This document shows positions 45,453-55,684 of a stretch of DNA of 64,000 bases, in pieces (positions within the stretch are counted from its first letter, which is position 1; the number at the start of each line of letters is the position of its first letter). Below the pieces are notes generated by a model. The model was not told where the DNA came from and did not search any database. It was given only the letters and a program-made list of their open reading frames with translations. The DNA lies in the NCBI RefSeq assembly GCF_044748305.1, contig NZ_JBIVFT010000001.1, forward strand, positions 531,327 through 595,326, read 5' to 3'. Source of the DNA: Arthrobacter_E sp044748305 (GTDB lineage: Bacteria > Actinomycetota > Actinomycetes > Actinomycetales > Micrococcaceae). Both the position numbers and the translations under genes were made by a program.

Positions 45453-46340
45453 GTGATCGACGACGACGCCCTCCTGCCGGGGGCGCCCCTTTCAACGGCG
45501 GTGCGGGCGGCTTCCGCCCTTCTCGCGGAGGCAGGCGTCCCCAGTCCCCGCCGGGATGCGGAGCTGTTGCTGGCCCATGCCCTCGGACTGGACTTGAAGG
45601 CGCTTCACCATGCGATGCTGCTCGGCAACGGCGAGGTGCCCGAAGGCTACGTGATGCTGCTCGAACAGCGCTCCGAACGCATCCCCCTGCAGCATCTGAC
45701 GGGCGTGGCCCATTTCCGGCGTCTTGACCTGTCCGTGGGGCCGGGAGTCTTCATTCCGCGTCCGGAAACCGAGGAAGTCGCCCAGTGGGCGATCGACCGC
45801 TGCCGTGAACTCCAGGCCGAAGGGCTGGACGAGCCGCTCGTGGTCGACCTGGGCACCGGTTCCGGCGCCATTGCAGCGTCCTTGGCTCAGGAGGTTCCGG
45901 GCGCCCGCGTGCACGCCGTCGAGCTGAGCCCGCTGGCGATAGCGTGGGCTGAGCGCAACATGCGGCCGCACGGCGTCGCCCTCCACCAGGGCGATCTGAG
46001 GAGTGCGCTTCCGGAGCTGAACGGCACGGTGGACATCGTGGTCTCCAACCCCCCGTACATCCCGCGGGAGGCCGTTCCCCGCGAGCCCGAGGTCGCGGAA
46101 CATGATCCGCACATGGCTCTGTACGGTGGGGGAGAGGACGGAATGGATCTTCCCCTCGCCGCCGCGGCCAGCGCGGCCCGGTTGTTGCGTGGAGGCGGCT
46201 TCTTCATCATGGAGCACGCCGAGGTCCAGGCACCATGGCTCGCTGCCCGGCTGGGCAAGGATCCTCGGTGGGAGGCGGTGCAGACGCACCAGGACCTCAA
46301 TGGCAAGGACAGGGCGACTTCGGCACGCCGGGCGTCGTGA
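45453..46340 (+). CDS. prmC: Release-factor glutamine N5-methyltransferase
   Basis: A 295-residue class I methyltransferase. N-terminal helical domain (about 1-90), SAM motif DLGTGSGAIAASLAQE, catalytic SNPPYIPRE. It methylates the GGQ glutamine of RF1/RF2. GTG 45453, 7 nt after prfA. Confidence 0.95.
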   Translation: MIDDDALLPGAPLSTAVRAASALLAEAGVPSPRRDAELLLAHALGLDLKALHHAMLLGNGEVPEGYVMLLEQRSERIPLQHLTGVAHFRRLDLSVGPGVFIPRPETEEVAQWAIDRCRELQAEGLDEPLVVDLGTGSGAIAASLAQEVPGARVHAVELSPLAIAWAERNMRPHGVALHQGDLRSALPELNGTVDIVVSNPPYIPREAVPREPEVAEHDPHMALYGGGEDGMDLPLAAAASAARLLRGGGFFIMEHAEVQAPWLAARLGKDPRWEAVQTHQDLNGKDRATSARRAS

Positions 46341-46388
46341 TCGACGACCAGGACCTGAACGCACGCGAAGAGATGGGAGAATGTCACC

Positions 46389-47363
46389 GTGACTTCCAGT
46401 TATGACTGCTCCACGGAGGAAAGCCGTTTCGAAGGGCTTGCCCATGCACAGCGGGCCATCACGGCTCAGCAGTGCATCGTCATGCCTACCGACACGGTCT
46501 ACGGCATTGCTGCGGACGCTTTCTCGCCCCTCGCGGTGAGGCTCCTGTTGGCTGCCAAGGGCCGGTCCCGGACGATGCCGCCCCCCGTCCTGATCCCGCG
46601 CATGCAGACCATGGATGGGCTGGCGGTGGACATCAGCGATGACGCCCGCAAGCTGGCGGAGACCTTCTGGCCTGGGGCCCTCACGGTCATTCTGCATGCT
46701 CAGCCGTCTCTGGACTGGGATCTCGGCGAGACCAAGGGCACCGTGGCACTGCGTGTCCCGGACGACGAACTCGCGCTGGACATTCTCGCCCGGACGGGGC
46801 CGCTTGCGGTCTCCTCCGCCAACCGGACCGGTCAGGCGGCCGCCCAGACCGCGGAGAATGCCCAGGAACAGCTTGCTGAATCGGTGGAGGTGTACCTCGA
46901 CGGAGGGCCGCGTCCCACCGCGGACGCCGACGCCGACGCTTTGCCGTCGACCATTGTCGACTGCACGGGCACGCGGGTGCGCATCGTGCGCCAGGGGGCC
47001 ATTTCGCTGGAGTCGCTGCGCGACGTCGTGCCCTCCATCCTCGCGTTCGGCCAGGAGGTGGTCACCTGGCAGCCGGGTGAGGACAGCCCACTGACGGCGC
47101 AGGCCGCCGAGGGCACGGAGCCGTCCGTCGACGCCACGCAGGCTGAGGAGACCACGCAGGGCGAGGAAACCGAGCAGACGCCCGAGGCCGCGCGTCCCGA
47201 AACCGAGACTGAGACCGTGGCCGAGGCCGAGGACAGTCCAGCCGCTGACACCGAAGCCGTGGAGGAAGTCTCCGCTCCGGACGCAGAAGCGTCCGAGACC
47301 GCGGAAACCGAGGCATCCCCGCGGACCGTGCCCCAGGATCCCAGCGGACCCCAGGGTTCCTGA
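46389..47363 (+). CDS. tsaC: L-threonylcarbamoyladenylate synthase with acidic C-terminal tail
   Basis: 324 residues. The YrdC/Sua5 domain (about 20-215) has PTDTVYGIAADAF, KGRSRTMPPPVL and SSANRTGQAA; it makes threonylcarbamoyl-AMP for tRNA t6A37 modification. From about 220 a ~105-residue tail rich in Glu, Thr and Ala (for example TEQTPEAARPETETETVAE) has no match to the Sua5 domain I know of. The gene starts with GTG 46389 and its stop overlaps the start region of the next gene closely (0 nt). Confidence 0.92.
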   Translation: MTSSYDCSTEESRFEGLAHAQRAITAQQCIVMPTDTVYGIAADAFSPLAVRLLLAAKGRSRTMPPPVLIPRMQTMDGLAVDISDDARKLAETFWPGALTVILHAQPSLDWDLGETKGTVALRVPDDELALDILARTGPLAVSSANRTGQAAAQTAENAQEQLAESVEVYLDGGPRPTADADADALPSTIVDCTGTRVRIVRQGAISLESLRDVVPSILAFGQEVVTWQPGEDSPLTAQAAEGTEPSVDATQAEETTQGEETEQTPEAARPETETETVAEAEDSPAADTEAVEEVSAPDAEASETAETEASPRTVPQDPSGPQGS

Positions 47364-48113
47364 GTGCTGCGTCAGCGAGTGCCGCTCCTCGGCGTCGAGG
47401 TGACGGCGCTGACGGCTTCCGAGGTGATCGATGAGCTGAGCCGTCTGATCGCAGAGCCTGGAGTCCACACCGTCGTAGGGCACAATCTGCACAGCGTCAC
47501 GCTGTGTCTCGAGGATCCCGGTTTCGCCCGGTTCTATGAGCAGAGCAGCTTGATCTTGCTGGATGGAGCGCCGGTCGCGAAGCTCTGGGCCCGGGCTCAC
47601 GCCGGGGGGAAGCCTGCCGGCCGCTACCGGGTGGGGTCGACAGACTGGCTTGCCGAGATCTCTTCGATGCGCGGCCTTGAGCGGCTCGCAGTGCTCGGCT
47701 CGGCCCCGGCGGCGAATGCCGCTGCCGTCGAAGAGCTTCGGCGGCGCCTGCCGGAGACAGCGGTGGAAGGACACTCCGGCCAGGACTGGGACGACGCCGT
47801 GGAGGAGTCCGCCGGGCTGTGGCTGGAGGGCTTTGCGCCCCAGATCGTGCTGGTCGGCCTGGGAATGCCGCTGCAGGAGCGCGTCATCGCACGCCTGGGC
47901 TCACGGCTGCCCGCTGTGTACTGTGCGGTCGGCGGCGCGATCGAGCAGCTGGGAGGATCCCAGCGACTTGCCCCGCGCTGGATCGGACGGCTGGGTTTCG
48001 AATGGGCCTGGAGGCTCCTCTTCCATCCCAGGAGAGTGGCCTACCGGGTGTTCGTCGAACCCTGGAAACTGGCCTGGCTGCTGGCCAGGCGCCCCCGAGG
48101 AGGAGAGCAGTGA
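47364..48113 (+). CDS. WecG/TagA/CpsF-family glycosyltransferase
   Basis: A 249-residue GT26-type enzyme: TVVGHNLHSVTLCLEDPGFARFYEQS with the nucleotide-binding segment, DGAPVAKLW, and LVGLGMPLQERVIARLGSRLPAVYCAVGGAIEQLGG; the C-terminus is basic and amphipathic, LGFEWAWRLLFHPRRVAYR. Family enzymes add ManNAc or similar to lipid-linked GlcNAc, made by WecA just downstream. GTG 47364 abuts the tsaC stop. Confidence 0.9.
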   Translation: MLRQRVPLLGVEVTALTASEVIDELSRLIAEPGVHTVVGHNLHSVTLCLEDPGFARFYEQSSLILLDGAPVAKLWARAHAGGKPAGRYRVGSTDWLAEISSMRGLERLAVLGSAPAANAAAVEELRRRLPETAVEGHSGQDWDDAVEESAGLWLEGFAPQIVLVGLGMPLQERVIARLGSRLPAVYCAVGGAIEQLGGSQRLAPRWIGRLGFEWAWRLLFHPRRVAYRVFVEPWKLAWLLARRPRGGEQ

Positions 48114-49072
48114 GCCATCAGGAAGCGGCCGGCGGAGCCCGGGTCGCCGCCGTCGTCGTCAGCTTCAACCGCAAGGATCTGCTGGCCAAGACTCTCGCCG
48201 GCATCGCCGGTGGCCGTCGCCGGCCGGATATCGTGGTCGTGGTCGACAATGCGTCCACCGACGGTGCCACGGACTTCGTACGGAACGGTGATTTCGGGCT
48301 TCCGGTCGATCTCGTGGAGCTGAGCACGAACGTCGGGGGAGCGGGCGGCTTTGCGGTCGGGATGGACCGGGCCGTCCACGTCCATGAAGCCGATCTGGTC
48401 TGGGTCATGGATGACGACACCGAGCCGCTCGAAGGCACCCTCGACGAACTCGTGAGTGCCTGGGAACAGTATGCGGAGCGCCCCGAACAGCGCCCATCGG
48501 TCGTCGCCAGCAAGGTCCTCTGGAGCGATGGCCGGGAACACCCGATGAACAGCATGCGCACGCGCTTCCTGGCCGGCCGTGCGCAGCATGCGGCGGCGGA
48601 GCGTGTCGGGGCCCGCCCCATCAGGAGCGCCTCCTTCGTCTCCTGCATGCTCAGTGCCTCCGCCGTCCGGGAACTCGGCCTTCCTGTGGTCGACTACTTC
48701 ATCTGGGTCGATGACTTCGAGCACACCATGCGGCTTGCCAGAAGGCACGACGCCATCCAGGTCCTCGCGTCTGAGGCCATGCATCACACCAAGCGTTTCG
48801 GAGGCTTCGACAGCGACCCCGGGCCCCGTTTCTACAACGAGGTCCGGAACAGGATCTGGTGTTACACGAGATCACGGGCGCTGAAACCCTGGGAGCTTCC
48901 CCTCTACATGTTCTCCACGGTCCGTTTCTGGTCCGGTACCTTCCGCCGCTCCGGGGACAAGAAGCAGCTTCTCTCCTGTCTCCGCCGCGGGATCAAGGAC
49001 GGCGTGCGGCGTCCGAGGCCCAATCAAGCGGTCCTGGACGGCGTTTATGAGTTGAGTGGACCGCAACCATGA
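48110..49072 (+). CDS. Family 2 glycosyltransferase
   Basis: A 320-residue GT-A enzyme from GTG 48110, overlapping the TagA-type stop (GTGA). AAVVVSFNRKDLLAKTLAGI and VVVDNASTDGA begin the nucleotide-binding fold, VWVMDDDTEP is the DXD region, and DYFIWVDDFEHTMRLAR resembles the galactofuranosyltransferase-like GT2 group. It probably extends an envelope polymer started by WecA and the WecG/TagA enzyme; the sugar is unknown. Confidence 0.87.
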   Translation: MSHQEAAGGARVAAVVVSFNRKDLLAKTLAGIAGGRRRPDIVVVVDNASTDGATDFVRNGDFGLPVDLVELSTNVGGAGGFAVGMDRAVHVHEADLVWVMDDDTEPLEGTLDELVSAWEQYAERPEQRPSVVASKVLWSDGREHPMNSMRTRFLAGRAQHAAAERVGARPIRSASFVSCMLSASAVRELGLPVVDYFIWVDDFEHTMRLARRHDAIQVLASEAMHHTKRFGGFDSDPGPRFYNEVRNRIWCYTRSRALKPWELPLYMFSTVRFWSGTFRRSGDKKQLLSCLRRGIKDGVRRPRPNQAVLDGVYELSGPQP

Positions 49073-49288
49073 TCAATGTCGCACCCGGCACGTCCTCGGA
49101 GGACTGAGGCCGGCTTCCTAGTATGTTGGTTACGTGAAAGGCCGGATCGCCGTGAAACAGGGCGTCTCATCCCGGCCTCTGAACGGCGCGGCTCACCCTG
49201 CGCCGATGAGAGCAGGAACAGTGCAGAACGTCACTCCGGGTAGAGGCAGGGGCCTTGCCCCAGCCCGTCCGTCGCGGGGCGGCCACGC

Positions 49289-50404
49289 ATGATCATGTAT
49301 TCCCTCATGGCGCTCACCGCCATGATCGTGTCCTACTTCGCCACGTGGCTGGCCCGTTCTCTCGGGAACAAGTATCAGCTGTTCACTCCCATCCGGCTGC
49401 GCGATCAGCATCGGAAGCCTGTTCCGCGGCTGGGCGGGCTCGGGATCTTCCTGGGTGTGCTGGTGGCTTTGCTCGTGGCGAGTCAGTCCTTCTTCGTCAA
49501 GGACATCTTCCGGGGCAACGCCTCCCCATGGGGGGTGCTCGCCGGGGCCGCGGTGATCGTCGTGGTCGGCTTGCTGGATGACCTCCTGGATCTGCGGTGG
49601 TGGATCAAGCTGCTGGGACAGCTCGCGGCCGGTCTGATCGTGGCCTTGTGGGGCGTGCGGATGACCGTGATCCCGTTCTTCACGGAGCCGATCGCGATCA
49701 CTTCCTATCCACTCAGCGTCGTCCTCACGGCATTTCTCATCGCGGTGACCATGAACGCGCTGAACTTCATCGACGGCCTGGACGGTCTCGCCGCGGGAGT
49801 CTCGGTCATCGGCGGTTCGGCGTTCTTCCTGATGGCCTACTGGGTACATCGCAATGCGGTGCTGCTGGACTACTCGGATCTGGCCACCTTGCTGACCGCG
49901 GTGATCGTGGGCAGCTGCCTCGGCTTCCTTCCGCACAATTGGTACCCCGCCAGGATCTTCATGGGTGACTCCGGCGCCATGCTCATCGGACTGCTGATGG
50001 CTTCCGCTGGAATCGTGGCTACGGGACAGGTCGGTTCCGGACTGTATCAGCGCATCAACGGCCTGCCCACGGTGCTGCCGATGCTGCTTCCCTTCATGGT
50101 CCTGGCAGTGCCTCTGCTCGACTTCATTTCGGCCGTGGTGCGTCGCACCGCGAAGGGCCGTTCGCCGTGGTCCGCGGACCGGGGACACCTTCACCACAAG
50201 CTCCTCGATCTGGGACACAAGGACCGTTCCGCGGTGCTGCTGATGTACGCCTGGACCGCGGTGCTCGCATACGGATGCGCGGCCTTGGCGTTCTTCGCCT
50301 GGGACGTCGTGCTGCCGGTGGTCCTGCTGCTTTGCGCAGCCCTGACGGTCGTCACATTGTGGCCACGGCTCGCCCCGGGGTCTGCATCCCGGAAAGACGG
50401 CTGA
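49289..50404 (+). CDS. wecA: Undecaprenyl-phosphate GlcNAc-1-phosphate transferase (WecA/MraY family)
   Basis: A 371-residue polyprenyl-phosphate sugar-1-phosphate transferase with about eleven helices. Signature loops: VVVGLLDDLLDLRWWIK (the DD motif), NALNFIDGLDGLAAG, IFMGDSGAMLIG and a C-terminal DRGHLHHKLLDLGH. Corresponds to mycobacterial Rfe (Rv1302) just upstream of atp genes. It makes the lipid-linked GlcNAc primer for linkage units or teichoic-type polymers. Confidence 0.93.
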   Translation: MIMYSLMALTAMIVSYFATWLARSLGNKYQLFTPIRLRDQHRKPVPRLGGLGIFLGVLVALLVASQSFFVKDIFRGNASPWGVLAGAAVIVVVGLLDDLLDLRWWIKLLGQLAAGLIVALWGVRMTVIPFFTEPIAITSYPLSVVLTAFLIAVTMNALNFIDGLDGLAAGVSVIGGSAFFLMAYWVHRNAVLLDYSDLATLLTAVIVGSCLGFLPHNWYPARIFMGDSGAMLIGLLMASAGIVATGQVGSGLYQRINGLPTVLPMLLPFMVLAVPLLDFISAVVRRTAKGRSPWSADRGHLHHKLLDLGHKDRSAVLLMYAWTAVLAYGCAALAFFAWDVVLPVVLLLCAALTVVTLWPRLAPGSASRKDG

Positions 50405-50431
50405 AGGCCCTCTTTCTATCTCGTGTAGAAT
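50402..50431 (+). promoter_or_regulatory. Possible promoter of the atp operon
   Basis: TAGAAT at 50426-50431, preceded by TG, is a reasonable -10; the -35 (TGAAGG near 50402) is weak. It lies 60 nt before the first ATP synthase accessory gene. Confidence 0.35.
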
Positions 50432-50490
50432 TGTCGGTGCGAAGGTCCCCACAGGATCCGCGTACCAACTCACTCACCCGATAGGCCTCC

Positions 50491-50994
50491 ATGTCTGCAT
50501 CCTCGCATCGCCCTGCCCGGTCATCCCGGGCTTCGCGAGCGACGGCGGCCTCCGGAACTGAATCGCTCTGGCTTCGCCTGCTGGCCCTCAGCTCGGCAGT
50601 CGCCGGGGTGGGCCTGCTACTCACGTCCGTCGTGGCCTGGCTGCTCAACGGAGGACTCGGGGCACTCTCGGCGTTCTGCGGCGGGCTCCTCGTGATGGTC
50701 TTCTTCGGCATCTCGCTTCTGGCGGGCCACTTGATCGGCCGGCGCAATCCTTCGGGTGCCGTCGGACTGATGGCGGGCCTCTACTTCGTCAAGGTCATCG
50801 TGTTCGGGGTGCTCTTTCTCGTGCTCGGTCCTCCGAGCTGGCTCCTTGGCCGCTGGTTTGTGACAGCTGCCGTGGTGACGGTCATTCTCTGGCAGGTCGC
50901 TGAACTGTACGGCTTCTCGAAGGCGCGTCTGTTGATCTTCAACGAGCGGAAAGGGCCTGAAAACCCTTCCAGCGCCTCGGAAGAGAGGTCCTGA
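50491..50994 (+). CDS. ATP synthase accessory membrane protein (AtpI-like)
   Basis: A 167-residue protein with four hydrophobic helices (about 25-48, 57-77, 84-107, 115-135), in the position held by the ATP synthase subunit I gene (Rv1303-like) in actinobacteria. It has no catalytic motif. AtpI-type proteins assist c-ring assembly or Mg2+ supply; this is inferred from position and topology. Confidence 0.75.
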   Translation: MSASSHRPARSSRASRATAASGTESLWLRLLALSSAVAGVGLLLTSVVAWLLNGGLGALSAFCGGLLVMVFFGISLLAGHLIGRRNPSGAVGLMAGLYFVKVIVFGVLFLVLGPPSWLLGRWFVTAAVVTVILWQVAELYGFSKARLLIFNERKGPENPSSASEERS

Positions 50995-50995
50995 C

Positions 50996-51283
50996 GTGGC
51001 AAAAGACCAAACGCCTCAGCCGGCCGCGGATTCCGGTGAATCCGGCGACGGCGGATACAACGCAGGCATGGCCGTCTTCAGCTACATCGTCGGCGGAATC
51101 CTGGTCTGGAGTTTGATAGGGTGGGGACTGGATTCACTGTGGGGAACGCGCTGGTTGGTGCTCGCTGGAGCCCTTCTCGGTGCCGCCGGAGGTTTCTATC
51201 TCGCCCAGATGCACGGTTTCTTCAAACACCGCGCGGAAAGTTCTGGGCCTGAGCCCGGGAAGCCCCACAAGCCTTCCAAATAA
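50996..51283 (+). CDS. AtpZ/AtpI-family small membrane protein
   Basis: A 95-residue protein with two helices, VFSYIVGGILVWSLIGWGLDSLWG and LVLAGALLGAAGGFYLAQM, the pattern of AtpZ. GTG 50996 starts 1 nt after the previous stop. A proline- and lysine-rich tail follows. Probably helps assemble the Fo sector. Confidence 0.8.
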   Translation: MAKDQTPQPAADSGESGDGGYNAGMAVFSYIVGGILVWSLIGWGLDSLWGTRWLVLAGALLGAAGGFYLAQMHGFFKHRAESSGPEPGKPHKPSK

Positions 51284-51361
51284 TTTCACAGGGGGAACCG
51301 CTCTCAGAGCGAGCACGCCCCGCCACATGCCCAACGATGGACACTGCAGAGAGGAAACGCG

Positions 51362-52162
51362 TTGTTCGCGCTTACGCTCCCCGCTCAGGATTCGGGTTCT
51401 TTCAACCCGCCTGGTATTGACGAAATGCACCTCCCGGCGATTCTGCCTTGGGGGGCGGCGGACGGCTTCTCCAAGCAGATGCTTCTGGTGATCCTCTCCG
51501 TGGTCATCATCGCGGCCTTCTTCCTGGCCGCCGCCCGCAAGGGCCAGCTGGTGCCCGGCAAGCTGCAGTTCGCGGGAGAATCCGCTTACGGCTTCGTCCG
51601 CAACGGCATCGCCAAGGACATCATCGGCGGCAAGGACTTCATCAAGTACGTCCCGCTGCTATTCAGCCTCTTCTTCTTCATTCTGGTCAACAACATCTAC
51701 GGTGCCATTCCGGTCATCCAGTTGCCGTCCTTCTCCCATGTGGGCGGGGCTTATGTGCTGGCGGTCCTGGTGTATGTCACGTGGATCGCGATCGGTGTGA
51801 AGAAGAACGGTCTGCGCTACTTCAAGCTCGCGGTCGTGCCGTCCGGTGTGCCGTGGTACATTCTGCCGCTGGTGGTCCCGATCGAGATCATCTCGAACTT
51901 CGTGGTCCGCCCCGTCACGCACAGCCTCCGTCTCTTCGCGACCATGCTCGCGGGTCACTTGATCGTCATGATCGCGGGTTCCGGCATCGAGTTTCTCATC
52001 GCCCAGGAAAACGTCCTCCTGAAGGGCACCTCGATCCTCGTGCTGGTCGGCGCCGTTGCAATGTACATGCTGGAAGCGCTGATCATGGTGCTTCAGGCCT
52101 ATGTCTTCACGCTGCTGACCGCCATCTACATCGAGGGCGCGCTTCACGCGGACAGTCACTAA
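51362..52162 (+). CDS. atpB: F1Fo ATP synthase subunit a
   Basis: A 266-residue Fo subunit a. NFVVRPVTHSLRLFATMLAGH carries the essential Arg of the proton path; five to six helices are visible. TTG 51362 is preceded by AGAGGAAA; the first 20 residues (LTLPAQDSGSFNPPGIDEMH) are conserved in relatives as I recall them, so this start is preferred over ATG 51425. Confidence 0.94.
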   Translation: MFALTLPAQDSGSFNPPGIDEMHLPAILPWGAADGFSKQMLLVILSVVIIAAFFLAAARKGQLVPGKLQFAGESAYGFVRNGIAKDIIGGKDFIKYVPLLFSLFFFILVNNIYGAIPVIQLPSFSHVGGAYVLAVLVYVTWIAIGVKKNGLRYFKLAVVPSGVPWYILPLVVPIEIISNFVVRPVTHSLRLFATMLAGHLIVMIAGSGIEFLIAQENVLLKGTSILVLVGAVAMYMLEALIMVLQAYVFTLLTAIYIEGALHADSH

Positions 52163-52236
52163 GTCTTCTCCACACTTCCCCTCTCGGGGAAAAACAACCC
52201 CGTAACAGCCGCTCCGCGGCGACTGAAAGGAAAACC

Positions 52237-52455
52237 ATGAACGGCGAAATCAACGGCTCTCTCAACCTCGTCGGCTACGGCCTCTCCGCCATCGGCGGTG
52301 GTATCGGTGTGGGTCTGGTCTTCGCGGCCTACATCAACGGTGTTGCTCGTCAGCCGGAGGCCCAGCGTGTGCTGCAGCCGATCGCGTTCCTCGGTCTTGC
52401 TCTGACCGAAGCTCTCGCCATCCTCGGCCTGGTCTTCGCGTTCGTCCTGAAGTAA
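52237..52455 (+). CDS. atpE: F1Fo ATP synthase subunit c
   Basis: A 72-residue two-helix proteolipid. The first helix contains the glycine run AIGGGIGVG; the polar loop reads ARQPEAQ; Glu58 in LALTEALAILG carries the proton. It is just over 70 residues, so absent from long-frame lists. GAAAGGA precedes ATG 52237. Confidence 0.95.
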   Translation: MNGEINGSLNLVGYGLSAIGGGIGVGLVFAAYINGVARQPEAQRVLQPIAFLGLALTEALAILGLVFAFVLK

Positions 52456-52502
52456 ACCTTCAGCCAACGCCAAACCAGTAACGAGTAGATAGGACGGGTG
52501 AA

Positions 52503-53051
52503 ATGGATCGACTGATCCTCGCCTCCGGCGACAGCAGCGCCAACCCTCTCGTTCCCAACGTCTGGGAAATGGGCGTGGTCCTGGTCGGCTTCCTGGTCTT
52601 GCTCTTCATCGCGGTCAAGTTTGTTGTCCCGATGTTCGAGAAGACCTTTGCCGAGCGCGCAGAGGCCATTGAGGGCGGCATCGCCAAGGCCGAAAAGGCC
52701 CAGGCTGAAGCCACCGCAGCGCTTGAAGAGTACAAGCAGCAGCTCACGGACGCCCGCACGGAAGCCAATCGCATTCGCGAGGAAGCACGTGCAGAGGGTG
52801 CTCAGATTCTCGCCGAGCTCAAGGAGAAGGCGGCCGCAGAGGCCTCCCGAATCACCGAGCAGGCCCACGTACAGATCGAGGCAGAGCGCCAGGCCGCCGT
52901 CGTCTCCCTCCGCAGCGAAGTCGGCAGCCTTGCCACGACGCTGGCCGGTCGGATCGTCGGAGAGTCCTTGGAGGACGATGCACGCGCGGGCCGCGTCGTC
53001 GACCGCTTCCTGGCTGATCTGGAGAACCAGAGCGCAGGTGCAGCAAAGTAA
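52503..53051 (+). CDS. atpF: F1Fo ATP synthase subunit b
   Basis: A 182-residue peripheral stalk subunit: one N-terminal membrane helix (VVLVGFLVLLFIAVKFVVPMF) and a long charged coiled coil (about 45-170). The stop overlaps atpH by 1 nt (TAATG). Confidence 0.94.
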   Translation: MDRLILASGDSSANPLVPNVWEMGVVLVGFLVLLFIAVKFVVPMFEKTFAERAEAIEGGIAKAEKAQAEATAALEEYKQQLTDARTEANRIREEARAEGAQILAELKEKAAAEASRITEQAHVQIEAERQAAVVSLRSEVGSLATTLAGRIVGESLEDDARAGRVVDRFLADLENQSAGAAK

Positions 53052-53878
53052 TGGCAGGTGTATCGAGCGAATCGCTGAAGGCGGCGCTGGCCGAGGTCGA
53101 GCCCAAGCTCGCCACGGCTCCGCTGTCGCTGGCAACTGAGCTTTTCGGAATCCTCGAGGTGCTTGACGGTTCGGCCGGTTTGCGCCGGGCAGTGACCGAT
53201 CCTTCCCGCAGCGCGGAGGAGAAGTCCGGCCTGATTCGCGGAATCCTGGCCGGCAGGGTCTCAGCCGACGCCGAGCAGATCGCCAGTTCGCTGGCGGCCT
53301 CCCGCTGGGCGGACGCCCGCGACATCGGCGATGCGCTCGAAACTATCGCCGCTACCGTGGCGATCGCCGTCGCTGAGTCCAAGGGAGCCGCCGCCGGTGG
53401 TGGTGCTTCCGGACTTGAAGCGCTGGAGAACGATCTGTTCGCCTTCAACACCGTGGTGGGGTCCAGTCACGAGCTGCAGAGCGCTCTCGCAGACCAGGCC
53501 GCCAACCCGGAGAAGAAGGCAGAGCTGGCACGGAAGCTGGTGCCTGGCGCCAGCGACGAGGCACAGCTTCTCATCCGTCAGGCCGTCGTCGCCCCGCGTG
53601 GCGTCAAGCCGGTCAAGCTGGTGGAACGTTTCGCAGAGTTGGCCGCCAAGCGTCAAGAGCGCTGGATCGCCACCGTGGATGTGACCCGTCCCCTCACCGA
53701 AGAGCAGTTCGGCCGCCTCCAGGCTGGTCTGAACGCCCTCTACGGCCGGGATCTCAAGGTCAACGTCGCCGTTGATCCTGAGCTCATCGGTGGAATCCGC
53801 GTCAAGGTCGGTGACGAAGTGGTAGACGCTTCGGTTCTGACCAAACTCGGCGAACTGCGCCGCAAGCTTGTCAGCTGA
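53051..53878 (+). CDS. atpH: F1Fo ATP synthase subunit delta
   Basis: A 275-residue delta subunit, the long form usual in actinobacteria. The C-terminal VTRPLTEEQFGRLQAGLNALYGRDLKVNVAVDPELIGGIRVKVGDEVVDASV is the conserved OSCP domain. It joins F1 to the b stalk. Confidence 0.93.
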   Translation: MAGVSSESLKAALAEVEPKLATAPLSLATELFGILEVLDGSAGLRRAVTDPSRSAEEKSGLIRGILAGRVSADAEQIASSLAASRWADARDIGDALETIAATVAIAVAESKGAAAGGGASGLEALENDLFAFNTVVGSSHELQSALADQAANPEKKAELARKLVPGASDEAQLLIRQAVVAPRGVKPVKLVERFAELAAKRQERWIATVDVTRPLTEEQFGRLQAGLNALYGRDLKVNVAVDPELIGGIRVKVGDEVVDASVLTKLGELRRKLVS

Positions 53879-53957
53879 GCCAGGCAAGTAACCTTTCACA
53901 GAACACCAGGTCATCGTGAGCAGCGATGATCACGAAACAGGAGAGCAGGGACTGCAG

Positions 53958-55595
<1,638 letters not shown>

Positions 55596-55604
55596 AGGCG
55601 CACC

Positions 55605-55638
55605 ATCCCAGGGCCGCCTTCGCGGGCGGCCCTGGGAT
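55605..55638 (+). promoter_or_regulatory. Intercistronic stem-loop between atpA and atpG
   Basis: A perfect 14-bp stem, ATCCCAGGGCCGCC at 55605-55618 and its complement at 55625-55638, closed by TTCGCG (a tight UUCG-like loop). No T run follows, so it is more likely an RNA stabiliser or partial attenuator than a full terminator. The genes beyond it are essential atpG, atpD and atpC. Confidence 0.6.
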
Positions 55639-55684
55639 ACCGCACCGGAGCCTTGGATCCGCAGGATCCTAAGAAAGGACAAGT

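Noticed and set aside
45492..47774. A 760-codon minus-strand frame opposite prmC, tsaC and the TagA-type gene
   Set aside because: Shadow frame across three real genes.
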